From: Ganoderma boninense
Lineage: Eukaryota > Basidiomycota > Agaricomycetes > Polyporales > Polyporaceae
Length of the DNA stretch: 64,000 bases
NCBI GenBank assembly: GCA_002900995.3
Contig: CM035312.1
Location: forward strand, 620,001-684,000
Reading direction: 5' to 3'
This document shows, in pieces, positions 1-11,147 of the stretch. Positions within the stretch are counted from its first letter, which is position 1; each line of letters begins with the position of its first letter. Below the pieces are notes generated by a model. It saw only the letters and a program-made list of their open reading frames with translations, ran no database searches and was not told where the DNA came from. Made by a program: the position numbers and the translations under genes.

Positions 1-990
1 GGACGAAGACGACGCACCAACGCTGCTCGAGCCCCATGCGGGGCCCGCGTCTCCGTCACTGTCGCAGTTCAGGCCAGGGGCGGGGATAGATCCGTCGTCC
101 AAGACCGTGACGGACCTGACGCCATACAAGAAGTACGTTCCCCCCTCTCCTCCCCACCGCACCCGGTGCCGTGCGTGCGTTCCGCGTGCGGCCGCCAACA
201 ACTGGAACTGGACGCTGCGTTTAGGTGGACATGCATCTACCCCATATACATCGATGCGAAGCGGCCGTGCGGGACGGGCGAGCGGCGCATAGCGCGGGCC
301 AAGAGCGTGTGGTGGCCCCTCAGCAAGGACATCGCGGACGCGACAAACCGCCTCGGCCTCGGGACCCTGCACGAAGTGAACAAGGCGCACCCGCGCGACT
401 GGGAGAACCCTGGTCGCGTGCGTGTGCAGTGGAAGAAGGACGGCCGGCTGGTCAACCCGGCGATCAAGACCAGTACGTCTCGTCTTCCCCTACCTGGTTA
501 CCGTGCGCATGCCCGCTCTGCCGTTGCCGCTGGGTGTGCTGCGTCCGCCCGGGGTACGCTGCTTATGCGTGCTTTGCTTCTAGAGAAGCAGCTCCTGGAG
601 ATGATCTCGTTCCAGATCCAGATGCTCAAGCCCGATAACGTCCCCAAGGCCCCATACGACTCGGATCCTACACCCCAGACTACGGAGCCACCTGCACCGT
701 CTACCCCTCTAAAGGGCAAGCAGCCCGCAAAGGGTGGATCCAAGGCGACGTCCGTGTCAAATACAACGATTTCACCGTCGCCGGACACGAAGCGTCCTGC
801 CAAGGTCCCCTCTCCACCTCAACCCTGGCCGCAACTCACGAGCCGGGTGTCGCCCTACTCTCCTGCGCTCCCTTCTGGGGTGCTAATAGAGACGGTGAAG
901 GCGGGCATGAACGCAGAAGCAGCGCCGGGCATAGGAGGTGGAGGCGGTGGAGGGAAGGGCAAGCGGAAGGTCGTGCGTGTACGAGGCTAG
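1..990 (+). CDS. SEC65: Signal recognition particle subunit SRP19 (SEC65), 5' end outside the window
   Basis: Exons <1-132, 225-472 and 584-990, with consensus introns 133-224 and 473-583; the reading frame starts at base 2. SRP19 binds SRP RNA helices 6 and 8 and is needed for SRP54 to load, so it acts in assembling the particle that targets nascent secretory proteins to the ER. After a low-complexity acidic and Pro-rich segment the SRP19 core begins with CIYPIYIDAKR, followed by GRRIA-like and VWWPLSKDIADA blocks and the VRVQWKKDG strand. The third exon continues with KKQLLEMIS and then a Pro/Ser/Lys-rich tail ending in a basic KGKRKVVRV stretch, as in other fungal Sec65 proteins. The family core is clear; the N-terminus is missing only because the window starts inside the gene. 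Confidence 0.93.
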   Translation, partial: GRRRRTNAARAPCGARVSVTVAVQARGGDRSVVQDRDGPDAIQEVRSPLSSPPHPVPCVRSACGRQQLELDAAFRWTCIYPIYIDAKRPCGTGERRIARAKSVWWPLSKDIADATNRLGLGTLHEVNKAHPRDWENPGRVRVQWKKDGRLVNPAIKTSTSRLPLPGYRAHARSAVAAGCAASARGTLLMRALLLEKQLLEMISFQIQMLKPDNVPKAPYDSDPTPQTTEPPAPSTPLKGKQPAKGGSKATSVSNTTISPSPDTKRPAKVPSPPQPWPQLTSRVSPYSPALPSGVLIETVKAGMNAEAAPGIGGGGGGGKGKRKVVRVRG

Positions 991-3802
991 GGGGACGTTG
1001 GTATCTACCGAACCCGTGCATATGTACGTTGTAGACTTACTCCATCAATGTAATCTCGTGCAATTCCCCATGCAGTGTCCGCTGACAAGTACAGAACGTG
1101 ATTGCCGTATGGGATGAAGTCCGGCATGGTAAAGTGACCCAGCTCAGTAATCGTCCGCCCATAATCTCACTTATCTGCATCGCTGATATTCCGCCGTCTT
1201 TTAGAGTGTCTATTCAATCACCATTCGTCACATAATCAACACTGTTTTCTCAGTGCGTTGCTTGCCCGTCAGATCTGGCCCCCAGTCTCCTGGTCTGCAT
1301 GCTTGGTTATGGTTATCCCAAGGATTATACTTTTCGTTCCGGTGTGGCGGTGTTTCGCATTCTACTTGCACTGACAGTGTGTAGGCAAGTCGCGCCGATT
1401 TGACGCACGCCAACGACCCGACCCGCCCAAAGCATCTAGGCTTGATCAGATGGAATCAGCAACCATCCGTCCAGAATGAATGGCATGTAAGTACATACAA
1501 TAGATCATTAGATAAATGTTGTGGTTTGCCAAGAATAACTAAGAGCGCGAAATGGCCGTCGGCGAGAGCGTGAGACACCCCGCCCATCGATGCATATCGG
1601 CACATCTGATTAGTATCCGCTCTGCAAGCACAGTCTGAAGGCATACCTTGAGTCTTGACGGCGACCTTCAGCTTCATCCAAACTTCCTCATAACCCCATC
1701 CGTTGTCTTGGAAACCCCTTGGAGGTGCAGATGGGTGCCGATAAGCGCCACCCCGCACTTTGATCGCAATCGGTCGTCGGTCGCGCCACCCGCCCTTCCC
1801 GATATGGTGATTCGATACTCGTGGCGGCAGAGCAACCGCAGGGCTTGCCACAGTCTCTCTACCTGCTTTTCCTTGCACCACCACCACCACCCTTGCCAAC
1901 GTCCAGAGACATCGCCTGGCTCTCTCGAACAACCAAGGTCGTCCGTACCTCTCATCGTTTGCGATCGATGCCACAAGCGTCCGATAACGTCTCGAGAAGG
2001 AACCCCGCTCCACTAATAGAACCCATCGCCAACCAGCCTGCACAAGCAGCGCGGCCACAAAGCACCCCAAAACTCTCCTACACATTGCAATAATAACCGC
2101 GAGCTCTCTTGATTCGCTATATATCCTCGCGGTTACCTCTCTCGGCTCTCGTTCCCAGTGCACTTCTCCTGCACCTTCGGTGGGGTCGCTACATGCTCTG
2201 GGATCCGCGAACAGGCTTTCTCTCCTGCTGCCTCTTCCTCTTCGCGCTTCGTTTCCGAGGATAGCCCGCCAATGGCCGCGGTATCTCAACTTCCCAGCCG
2301 GTATTCAGTCAACCAGAAGCAAGGAGCCGCCACTGGGAATCTTCGGCGGTCGGGTTATCGGACTTCTCGACTGCGCGATACCTCCTGGACCCTCGTCTTC
2401 TGCGTGGATGTCCACCTTGCGATTGCCACCTTATGTGCAAGGCATCCTCATGTACGTCTACCGCGGAGTGGAGGTCGGACAGAAGATTCGACACGAGCAG
2501 CAGGTGCGGAACGTCTTCCGTCTGTTTTCACGTAGCAGTCTGGAATTCTGTATTGCATCGCCCCCCCTTGTGAGCCCAACTCAATGCAATCACAACCCGT
2601 TCCGAGCTGATTTGTTTTCTTTCTAGGCGGTGAAGCCTGGGCCCAGCACACCGGCTTTACCACGACGCGTACGTGTCTTGTATCGTTCCCGTTGTTCGTC
2701 ACGTACGACCGCTGGCCACACCCAGCGTGGACCGGAGAACCCGGTACGTAGCCCGCGCTATCCCTGGCGTACGTGGGATAGGTGGGTTCTTTTACGTGTT
2801 GATCCAGCTACCTTGCGCTGAGCATGCCACAGTCTAGGTTATGTAACGTGTAGCGTTGCGGTGTGCCCCGCTGTCTCAATGAATGCCGCCTGTTACTGTT
2901 ACCTCAATCTCTTTCAACTGGACACTCGGTGCAATATCGTGATACGTCATCCCTTGTGAGGAGTGACAGAGATCTTTCTCCGGTCTTCCTCCCCGCCGCT
3001 TGATTGATTGGTTGGAAGTTCTAGTACTCCCGAGCTTCCCTCCGCATGTGGACGCCAATCGTGCGCGCCCAATCGGGTCTGACGGACCAATCTTTCTCCA
3101 GCTTTCGAACAATCAGCATATGACCGACCCCAGGATGGCCAAACCGCATATCGTTTACGTCCGTTGGCTGTTCGATGCCGCCCACGCTCGGATAAACCTG
3201 TGCTAAGCCCAGGACACGTCTTCCGAGACTCCGAACTCTTACCAGGATTCGCATCTCCTGAACACATTGTTTGTGCGTTTCATGTTCGTTCACTCCGCCA
3301 GACATTCTGAGCCTGTCTCCTTCAGAATGTGCTCGCAGTTATTGCCAAGAATTCATTTGTGGTCCCACGTGCCGGGCGAAGCCGGAGCCAACACTCAGGA
3401 GACTTTGTCGTCATGCTGATGTCAACCGTGACGCCTGGGCGGGCGAGGACCAAGTGCCCATGGGCGAGAAATCGTTCCAGTCCGTTCTACGGCGGGTCGG
3501 TGCGTCTGTTGTGTTGTGTTGACGAGGGTTCTCGGCGATTGCCGCTCAGACCGCGGGCACTGCACTGAATACCTGGGTGGATCAGTTGCCTCTTCCAGCC
3601 GAGGCCAGCAGTTTCTTGCTCCTCCTCTCCAGAAAGGGAGCGATCGACAAGTTGCGGATGCGCTCCCCGTCGCGAGTACAAATCCAGTTACCCGGGGGCT
3701 TCGCCTCCACTCTCCCCGCCCTCTACCCCCTCCTCCCCATACTCGTGTATACCTTGTGTACCTGCGGACTCCCAGTCCTAGGGCCTCCCTGCAGCGTCAT
3801 CA
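991..3802. other. 2.8-kb stretch without a supportable gene
   Basis: Both strands contain scattered open frames, and a few joinable pieces with splice-like ends (for example plus strand about 2180-2750, and a minus-strand frame starting near 2091 just below a TATATAG). None gives a family I recognise. The last several hundred bases before 3803 presumably hold the promoter of the carboxylesterase. Decayed or lineage-specific genes cannot be excluded. Confidence 0.5.
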
Positions 3803-6043
3803 ATGATCGCTAAAATCCTCGACGGTGTTCAAGAGCCAGTCGTCCTCCACGACGACCTCAAGACGACCTTCACTGGTGTCATTCACGAAGTCTCCACCCC
3901 TGACGCGCCAGTACACCAATACCTCGGCATCAAGTATGCTACCATACCCGCCCGCTTTCGCCAGTCAAAGGTCCTCACGCGCTACCCACCACTAACTGAC
4001 TGCTCCCGCCACGGGTACGTGCACACATTCCACGTCATCCACATGAGCTAAAGCGCAGCTGTGCTACCTACAGGCCTATATGTCCTCAACCAAAATTCAA
4101 GAGCGTCGAAGAGGAGCTCTTCAACCTCACCGAGGACTGCATCCCCAACCAGGCGTTGGAGCAGTCTGAGTACGACTGCCTCAACCTCAACATCACATGT
4201 CCCGCCAGCGCGACGCCGGACTCGCACCTGCCGGTCATGCTCTGGATCCACGGGTAGGTCTCTTCCCTCGCGTCGTCGTCGCAACCCCTCCCTCACCGGT
4301 CGTGGGTACTTTCATTAGGGGTGGGAACCGGGGCTCCGGCGCGAACTGGGTGACCGACGCTGGCCCGCTCGTCCAGAAGAGCATCCAGTTTGGGAAGCCC
4401 GTCGTCGTCGTGTCCATCAAGTAAGTCCAGCTTCCTCCAGCTCGTTTTCGTGCCGTTCGCCTCCGTTTCAAGCGCTATCGGCGGGGGCTAAACGTCAGCA
4501 TCCAGCTTCCGCCTGGGTCTGCTCGGCTTCGCGGCCAGCCCTGCGCTGCATGAGGACAACGCAGCCGCAGGTGACGAGGGCGTGGGCAACTACGGTGCGT
4601 CTTCTCGACGCCATCGCCGGCTTCGCGCCGTAACTGACGGTCGGATTGCTCTGCGTCGCCGTTCCAGGCCTGCGGGACCAAAGACGGGCGATGGAGTGGG
4701 TCTATCGCTTCATCCAGCCTTTCGGCGGCAACCCCAACAACGTCACGCTCTTTGGCGAGGCGTCGGGCGCGGGCGACATCCTGTGCCATTTGAACTCGGC
4801 CGCGAACGAGGTGGCGCCGTTGTTCCAGCGCTCCATCGTTCAGAGCGCATGCGTCGATCTAGAGGTGCCCAACGTGCATTCCGCGGGCTGGGAACTCAGG
4901 AAGACGATGGCGACGCTGCGGGTGCAGACCGTCGAGGACCTGCGCAAGCTTCCCGTGGAGAGGCTCGTGATGCTTGGCGAGAACGTTCGCGCGACTAACG
5001 ACGGCGCCTTCTTCCGCAAGGGCTGGTCTGGGTCTCTGGTCTCGGATCCTGCGGACGGCTCCTCGGCGGCACATGAACACCACATAGGCTCACATCTGGG
5101 AAGCCGCTCGCACCACCTAAAAGTCGCCCAGCATTTACGTGCACATTCACGCTCGCAGTCGCGCTCGAGGGTGCATCACCTGGCGCACGTTCGGCAGCCA
5201 ATCCTCATTGGCGATTGCGGTGCGGAGTCCCTGCTCTGGTCGCTCCCGGCATCACTCTGGACCTCTCCCGGTGCGGTCAAGCGGATACGCGCGATCTGCC
5301 AGTCGCTCACGAAGGCGAACACGATCCTCCGCCTGTACGACATCAGCGCCGCGACGCCCGCAGACGAGCTGCCGGACCGCGTGCTGGAGCTCATCAACGA
5401 CACGCGATTCGCGTGGCCGACGGAGATGCTCGCGTCGAGCCTCCGCGCGGAACGCGGCGGGCACGGCGTCTGGCGCTACGTCTTCGACCAGGAGGGCCCC
5501 TCGCGCGGCGTGCCGCACCACGCGGTGGACCTCATGTACCTCTTCGACAACGTGCCGCTGCCGACGCTCGCGACGCCCTCGTTCTACGACTGCGACCTCG
5601 TCCCGAACGAGAACGGCTGCTACTACTCGGACGACGACGAGTCCGACGACGTCGTCGTCGACTTCGCCTCTTCCTCCTCCTCCTCCGGGTCAGCGTCCGG
5701 GTCCGGCGGCGAGACGGTGGTCACGAAGTGCACGGCGCGCTACGAGTACGACGCGGACTGGGCGATGCCGGTCGTCGACGACTGGACGTACTCGCGCGTG
5801 CGCAACGCGGTGCAGGAGCGCTGGCTCGCGTTCGCGTACGGGGAGGCGCCGTGGCGCGAGGACCGCGTGTTCGTGTTCGGGCCCGAGGGCGAGACGGGCG
5901 AGCGCAGCATGCGCATCTTCGAGGCGCGCCGGCGGACGCAGGTGTGGCGCGAGGCCCTTGCGCCGCTCGGGGTCGCGCTTGTGCAGAAGCTCGGGGTCGA
6001 GCTGTGCAACGGGCCCCCGGCGGACTCGCGACCGCGGTGGTGA
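3803..6043 (+). CDS. Type-B carboxylesterase/lipase family protein with a non-canonical nucleophile elbow
   Basis: Exons 3803-4014, 4074-4253, 4319-4420, 4506-4594 and 4668-6043, giving 652 aa. Family marks are YLGIKYATIPARF near the start, EDCLNLNI-like EYDCLNLNI, the oxyanion-hole HGGG, VVVSINFRLGLLGF, and the region following NNVTLFG. In this alpha/beta-hydrolase family the nucleophile lies in G-E-S-A-G or G-E-S-S-G; here the codons read G-E-A-S-G (4754-4768), so the expected Ser is Ala226 with a Ser one residue later. A plausible acid (GDCGAESLLW) and His (VPHHAVDLMYLF) remain. No signal peptide is evident, suggesting an intracellular protein. A His/Arg/Ser-rich insert lies around 5070-5190 and an acidic plus poly-Ser insert around 5630-5700. 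It may be a pseudoenzyme or use a shifted Ser. The family call is firm, the activity is not. Confidence 0.88.
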
Positions 6044-6689
6044 CCGGTGGACGTTTCAGCGGTCAACGGTCAGTTGCTTCGTGGCAATGGCAATATTATT
6101 TTTGTGGTCCGGATGGTGGACTAGACTCCGGACTGTCAGTGTAACCCCCCTCGCTTCCTCACATATACCCGACCGCCGTTCCGTTTCCGTGCCTTTATTC
6201 TATGGGTTCTTCCTTTTTTTTCATTGGGTCTGGAAAAACATGTTATCGCATATGGGATCATCAGCATACACTCGTCATTGTCCGCGCATTTTACTTATGG
6301 CTCTGTATCTTAGCATGTTGTCGTTGGAGGTGCTCATCGCGCTGTGTTTACGCTACCCTACTATCGCCGCTGTACCATCAGTCGACATATTCTGCATCCT
6401 ATCTCTCGGATTGTGTTCGGGTGCGCTTGTTGCGTCCATTGCCGTAATGACAAGCGCAATGAACCCCAACATCTGTGCGTGGATCGGCGCGGGCTCCCGT
6501 AAGCCTCTAAAGGAAGGCAGAAGCAGGCTTAAAGGTCGGGGACGATGCATATGAGCTCGCACGCACGCCTTCTCACCCACCAGAAGCAAGTTCGAGTCAA
6601 AAGCACGGGCACGTGACTTTGCTCTTGCAGTAGGGTTTGGCAGAGTCTGACCCCAGGGTTTATAGGACCAGCGCCGTCGATTTTTTTCA
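6044..6689. other. Intergenic region between carboxylesterase and SHMT
   Basis: 646 bases with no supportable gene. It holds the 3' flank of the esterase, including an AT-rich stretch near 6090-6240, and the promoter of the SHMT gene. A TATA-like TTTATAGG lies about 30 bases before the first SHMT ATG, and a CACGTG E-box-like element sits near 6609. Confidence 0.5.
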
Positions 6690-8626
6690 ATGCTCCGCCT
6701 TCTCTCTCGCCCCATCCGCTCCTCCGTCCCCCGTCGCGCCCTGCTCTCCAGAACGATGGCCAGCATCCCCGATTTCGTGAGCACCCCTCCTGACCCACCC
6801 GGATGCTTCCGTCTGACCCCTCTCTCCAGAACAAGGGTCTCTATGCGCCGCTCGCGGAGGTCGACCCCGAGGTGCAGAACATCATCGACAAGGAGACGTG
6901 GAGGCAGTTCTCCGGTCTCGAGCTCATCGCGTCCGAGGTGTGTTTGCCCCACCCCTCCTTTTTCTCTGCTTATCTCCGGCGCAGTCGTATTGACGGTCTG
7001 CATTGCAGAACCTGACGAGCAGGGCGACGATGGAGGCCAACGGCTCCATCCTCACCAATAAGTACTCGGAGGGCCTCCCCAACGCGCGGTACTACGGCGG
7101 CAACGAGTACGTCGACGAGCTCGAGATCCTCTGCCAGAAGCGCGCCCTCCAGGCGTTCCACCTCGACGCCGCCCAGTGGGGCGTCAACGTCCAGCCGTAC
7201 TCTGGCTCTGTACGTAATTCTGCGCTCCGCTCCTCCCGCCTTTCCGTCCCCGTGAAATTGACTGATGCGCGTCTCCCCCCGCACCGTGTGTACCGTACGC
7301 ATATGCGTCATCTCGCGTAGACCGCCAACTTCGCCGCGTTAACGGCGCTCATCCAGCCCCAGGACCGCTTGATGGGTCTTGGTCTCCCGGATGGCGGTCA
7401 CTTGACGCACGGGTACTACGTACGTCCAATACCTGCCTTGTGAATGTTTTTGGGCCGTAGCTGACACGAACGTCGCAACGCTATACGATGCAGACCGCGA
7501 AGAAGAAGATGACGGCCTCGTCTATCTACTTCCAGTCCCTTCCGTACTCGCTCGACCCCGAGACGCAGCTCATCGACTACAAGGGTCTTGCGAAGCTCGC
7601 TAAGATCTACAAGCCGCGTCTGCTCATCTGCGGTGCATCCGCGTACCCGCGCGACTGGGACTACAAGACCCTCCGCGAGATCGCGGACGAGCACGGCGCG
7701 TTCTTGATGGCCGACATCGCGCACACCAGTGGTCTCGTGGCCGCCGGCGAGCTTGCCGACCCCTTCCAGTACTGCGACGTCGTGACGACCACGACGCACA
7801 AGACGCTTCGTGGCCCGCGTGCCGGTCTCATCTTCTTCCGGAAAGACTCGGAAAAGGCGAAGGACCTCGAGAAGCGCGTTAACGAGGCCGTCTTCCCGGC
7901 GTGCCAGGGTGGTCCCCACAACAACGTTCGTCGGCTTGACGTCTCTTGCCGTACGGGCGTGTTCTGACGTGTGCTCCATTGCAGACCATCGCCGGTGTCG
8001 CCACCGCGCTCCTCCAGGCGTGCCAGCCCACATGGAAGGCGTACGCGAAGCAGGTCATTGCGAACGCGTCGACCCTCGGCAAGGAGCTCGTCGCCCGCGG
8101 CTACAAGCTTCAGACGTCGGGCACGGACAACCACCTCGTCCTATGGGATCTCCGCCCGCTCAAGCTCACCGGCTCTAAGCTTGAGAAGCTCTGCGACATC
8201 GTCGGCATCACCATCAACAGTGCGTCTTCCATCTCCCTCTCCCCAACGTAACTCTTCGCTAATTTTAACTCTGCTCGGCCTGCAGAAAACGCCGTCTCCG
8301 GCGACACGAACGCGCAGGTGCCTGGGGGCATCCGTCTCGGCACGGCGGCGCTGACGTCGCGCAACATGACCGAGGCCGACATGAAGGTCGTCGCGGAGTT
8401 CCTCCACCGCGCCGTCCAGACCTCCCTCACCCTCCAGCAGGAGGCGGGCAGCAAGCTCCTCAAGGACTTCGTCCGCGTCGCGACGAGCCCCGCAGACGGC
8501 AAGGTCGGCGCGCAGCAGGTCACCGACCTCCGCAAGGAGGTGCGCGAGTTCGCACGGCGGTGGCCGCTCCCCGGCGTCGACGTCTCGTCCATCGTGCGCC
8601 CGGCCGGCATCGAGGAGGACGACTAG
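6690..8626 (+). CDS. SHMT: Serine hydroxymethyltransferase, with possible dual mitochondrial/cytosolic starts
   Basis: Exons 6690-6776, 6830-6937, 7009-7209, 7321-7419, 7494-7925, 7985-8219 and 8286-8626; 500 aa from the first ATG. The PLP enzyme converts serine and tetrahydrofolate to glycine and 5,10-methylene-THF. Seen: [28 protein letters not shown], the PLP-lysine motif [14 protein letters not shown] (Lys about 268), [11 protein letters not shown] and [13 protein letters not shown]. Length and all blocks fit eukaryotic SHMT. The first 22 residues have six Arg, no acidic residue and alternating hydrophobics, which looks like a mitochondrial presequence. A second ATG at 6756 (MASIPDF) would give a cytosolic form. 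Six introns of about 50-110 nt all have GT-AG ends. The enzyme call is certain; use of both starts is inference. Confidence 0.97.
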
Positions 8627-9194
8627 ATCGTGAGGTGTCGAGTCGAAGGTAGGGGGTAGAGGGCCCGATCTGTTTGTATCATACTTACTTTACTGTGATG
8701 GGGGATGGGGGATGGAAGGGGTGCCTTGGATCCTTGCTGGTTAGGACAGCAGCGGTGCCGTTAGATAGGTAGTGGTGTCGGGTATTCAACATAGTCCGGC
8801 CGTCCCAGGCTTTCAACATCTCTGGGTCGCGAATTTGTATCAATAGATTCCACTCTATCTTCGTCAATGCAATAATGCATGTTACGAGAGTACCTCTCAT
8901 GACTGTCGTCAGGTGTGAGGAGGTGGAAAGACGAAGGCGCTGTTGTTCCTACGCCTACCGGCATTAGTTATGGGAGTGGTCAGAAACGGTGCTTCTGTGT
9001 CCGATTTTTGCTCGCTGGGGGAGTAATTTTGCTACATGTACAAATCAAGAGCAGAACTCGCCGTTAAACAGTTCCTCAATTCTGCACCACCTGGCGTCTC
9101 GAATGGAGGTGAGATACAAAACGGGTGCAATCGTTGGGAAGAAGTCAGGGAACACGAGGGCTATATCCAACCAAGTTATGCACAAAAAGTATGC
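8627..9194. other. Intergenic region between SHMT and tRNA-Asn
   Basis: 568 bases holding the SHMT 3' flank and the downstream flank of the minus-strand tRNA. No coding or RNA gene could be supported. Confidence 0.5.
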
Positions 9195-9283
9195 TGCCCC
9201 AGTGAGGCTCGAACTCACGACCTTCCGATGACCATCACATTGTGATAACAGTCGGACGCTGTAACCAACTCAGCCATGGGGCA
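9195..9283 (-). tRNA. tRNA-Asn(GUU) with a 16-nt intron
   Basis: On the minus strand the 89-nt unit folds as a cloverleaf: acceptor strands TGCCCCA (9283-9277) and TGGGGCA (9201-9195) pair fully, the D arm carries the AGTTGGTTA loop, and the T arm carries GTTCGAG between GTGAG and CTCAC. The anticodon stem TCCGA/TCGGA encloses CTGTTA, an insert of 16 nt, and A. Removing the insert leaves the loop CTGTTAA with anticodon GTT. The intron sits one base 3' of the anticodon, the normal place for nuclear tRNA introns. CCA is not encoded. Confidence 0.93.
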
Positions 9284-9437
9284 CATGTTCACTCTAATAA
9301 TCTAAGCATCATGACTCGGCATATTGTTGGCCCGCATTCCGGGAGGTTCCGACGCTTGTGCTGTGGGGAGGATGGAGAAGGGCGGGAGGCCGCCTCGACA
9401 TTCTCCTCCTCCTCCGCCACGCCAGGTCGCGTCCACC

Positions 9438-9962
9438 ATGCAGCCTACTCTCATTCGTCGTCAGCTCGGTGGCCTCGTCCCCCCGAAAATCGCCTCCCCA
9501 TCCCTCCTCGTGAGTCGCCATTTTGCCTTACGCTGGTGCCAGCGGGTTTGCTTACCGCATGTGTTTCGTGCAGTCCTCGGGCTCGGGTGCAGGTCTCGGA
9601 CCCCTCGTGAACTTCTACTCCAAGCTGCCCAAGGGCCCTGCTCCTACGTCCGCGGGTGGCATCAAGGCGCGTTTCTTCAACGGCAAGAACGCCTCTGCGG
9701 CGCCCCTGCTGGCGGGCATTCTCGGCATCTTTGGTCTTGGCTACACCATTGACTACCAGAGTGCGTTCGCTTTCTTTTCCGTGGTATATGCTTGATTTCA
9801 GACTGACGGGGGCATTGTAATGGTCGGTATGGTTGGTCTGGCTGGTCTGGTTGGGAATGCTAGTGCACTTGAGTGAGTGATTTTTTGTTGCCAGAGGACG
9901 ATTGAGTTACTGACTGTCCAACCTTCTTGTCCTCAGAGCACCACAAGAACCACGCTCACTAA
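9438..9962 (+). CDS. ATP17: Mitochondrial F1Fo ATP synthase subunit f, with a 9-nt microexon
   Basis: Exons 9438-9509, 9574-9760, 9864-9872 and 9937-9962 give 97 aa. Subunit f is a small single-span protein of the Fo peripheral stalk/dimer interface in the inner membrane. Family marks are LVPPKIASP, GLGPLVNFYSKLPKGPAP, GGIKARFFNGKNAS, the hydrophobic LLAGILGIFGLGYTIDY span, and the C-terminus MHLKHHKNHAH that basidiomycete and animal-like subunit f proteins share. Recovering that C-terminus needs exon 3 to be only 9 bases (9864-9872), with GT-AG introns of 103 and 64 nt on its sides: the split codons A|TG and A|AG restore Met and Lys exactly. Without it the reading frame ends prematurely. I regard this microexon as well supported. 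Confidence 0.93.
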
Positions 9963-11147
9963 GCTTCAAGGCGAGATGCGAGACCGGGAGTTGTAGACAT
10001 AGATCGCAGTGTGTATGGCCAGACGGAATCGAACCCCCACGCTGCTACCTGGTCGTCGCATGAACGCAAGGCAATGTCGTGCCTCAATTCGCTGAAACTG
10101 CCACCTACAAACTGCTTCGGCTTGGGTTGCGTTGTCGGCTCGGGCCGATCACGGTGCGCTTCTTGGTTGTTGTCTGTTTGGAGGCGACTGCGTCCAACTT
10201 GTCATATCCCCATGGATGGATGATTCCTTCCCATTCCCAGCGGATGAACAGGATCCCCTTGCGTTTCAGCCTCCGGCCTGAAGCTTCATGAGGCTGAGGG
10301 CCTGAATAGCATTGGGGATTCGACGGTCTGTTGTTCGCCGTGCTGCGATTAATGTTTACAGTGAAGACAGATCACCGCGGTTGTCGATGATCACGTTCCT
10401 GGTCGTAGACTATGAGCGGGTTCTGGCGAGCGCAGTCTGTGAAGCGTTTGCATTATACCCATGGCATTATCGCTTCATGTTTCCATGACCTGTCGCAAAC
10501 AGCGGCTTCTGAGTAGAGCGGTGGGGCGCGGTTGACGGGATGAGGAATCCGCAGCATCCTTGAGCGCCTTTCTGGCATTTGTCTGTGAATCCAGCCCGTT
10601 TATGGAGAAACATTTTGCGATGTGTTTCCAGCCACCCTCGAACAAAGCATCGCACGGGTATCGCACGGCGACACTCCATGAGAACTTTCGAGTTCAATCA
10701 TGCATATTTAGCACATAGACACCCGCTTGGAACAATGCGCTTGGACTGCGCGTGTACGCGGCCCCACCTACTCCAACGGCGATGCTTGTGCACAACAACG
10801 GGGGGCTGACCGTACTGACGAAGAGTGGTGAATCAATCCCCTTTTGTTCCCCAGTTCCCTGATCGTCCGCTGCGCAGGCATCGATCGGAACGCGCTTGCA
10901 CCGCGTGCGGTGTACCCCCGCCGTTGTATATAATACCTCGGGGCCCTGAAGGTGTGCCCTCAGAACACTGCCTGTTCCTTCCTCTGCGCCAGGTGCCAGA
11001 GATCCATTTTCTCCTTGCTCATTCTCGCCCGCACTTCCTTCTCGCATCCTCGTCGTTGATCCGTTCTCGACGTTCTCCATTCCTTGCTACTGTCCCACCC
11101 CCCTCACGACCGCGTACGGTTGACCCTCGCACTTTCTCATCGTCATC
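9963..11147. other. Intergenic region upstream of the CBM19 gene
   Basis: About 1.2 kb with only short unconvincing frames. It holds the ATP17 3' flank and the promoter and 5' leader of the CBM19 gene, which has a pyrimidine-rich stretch from about 10970 to 11140. Confidence 0.5.
10927..10934 (+). promoter_or_regulatory. TATA box of the CBM19 gene
   Basis: TATATAAT about 215 bases before the start codon at 11148, followed by a C/T-rich leader; this implies a 5' UTR of about 185 bases. Position and match are good but function is inferred. Confidence 0.45.

Noticed and set aside
1456..2289. 277-aa minus-strand frame with a possible signal peptide starting near 2091 and a TATATAG upstream
   Set aside because: No recognisable domain and Arg-rich shadow-like composition; kept only as a note.
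2180..2830. Plus-strand pieces that could be spliced (IFGGRVIGLLDC, GEAWAQHTGFTTTR, YDRWPHPAWTGEP)
   Set aside because: Splice-like ends exist, but the start is unclear and no family could be recognised; not enough for a gene call.
5139..6554. 471-aa plus-strand Arg/Ser-rich frame over the carboxylesterase
   Set aside because: Out-of-frame shadow of the GC-rich esterase exon, with composition typical of such shadows.
10015..10050. Sequence resembling a reversed tRNA T arm (GGAATCGAACCCCC)
   Set aside because: No matching acceptor, D arm or anticodon arm could be folded around it.
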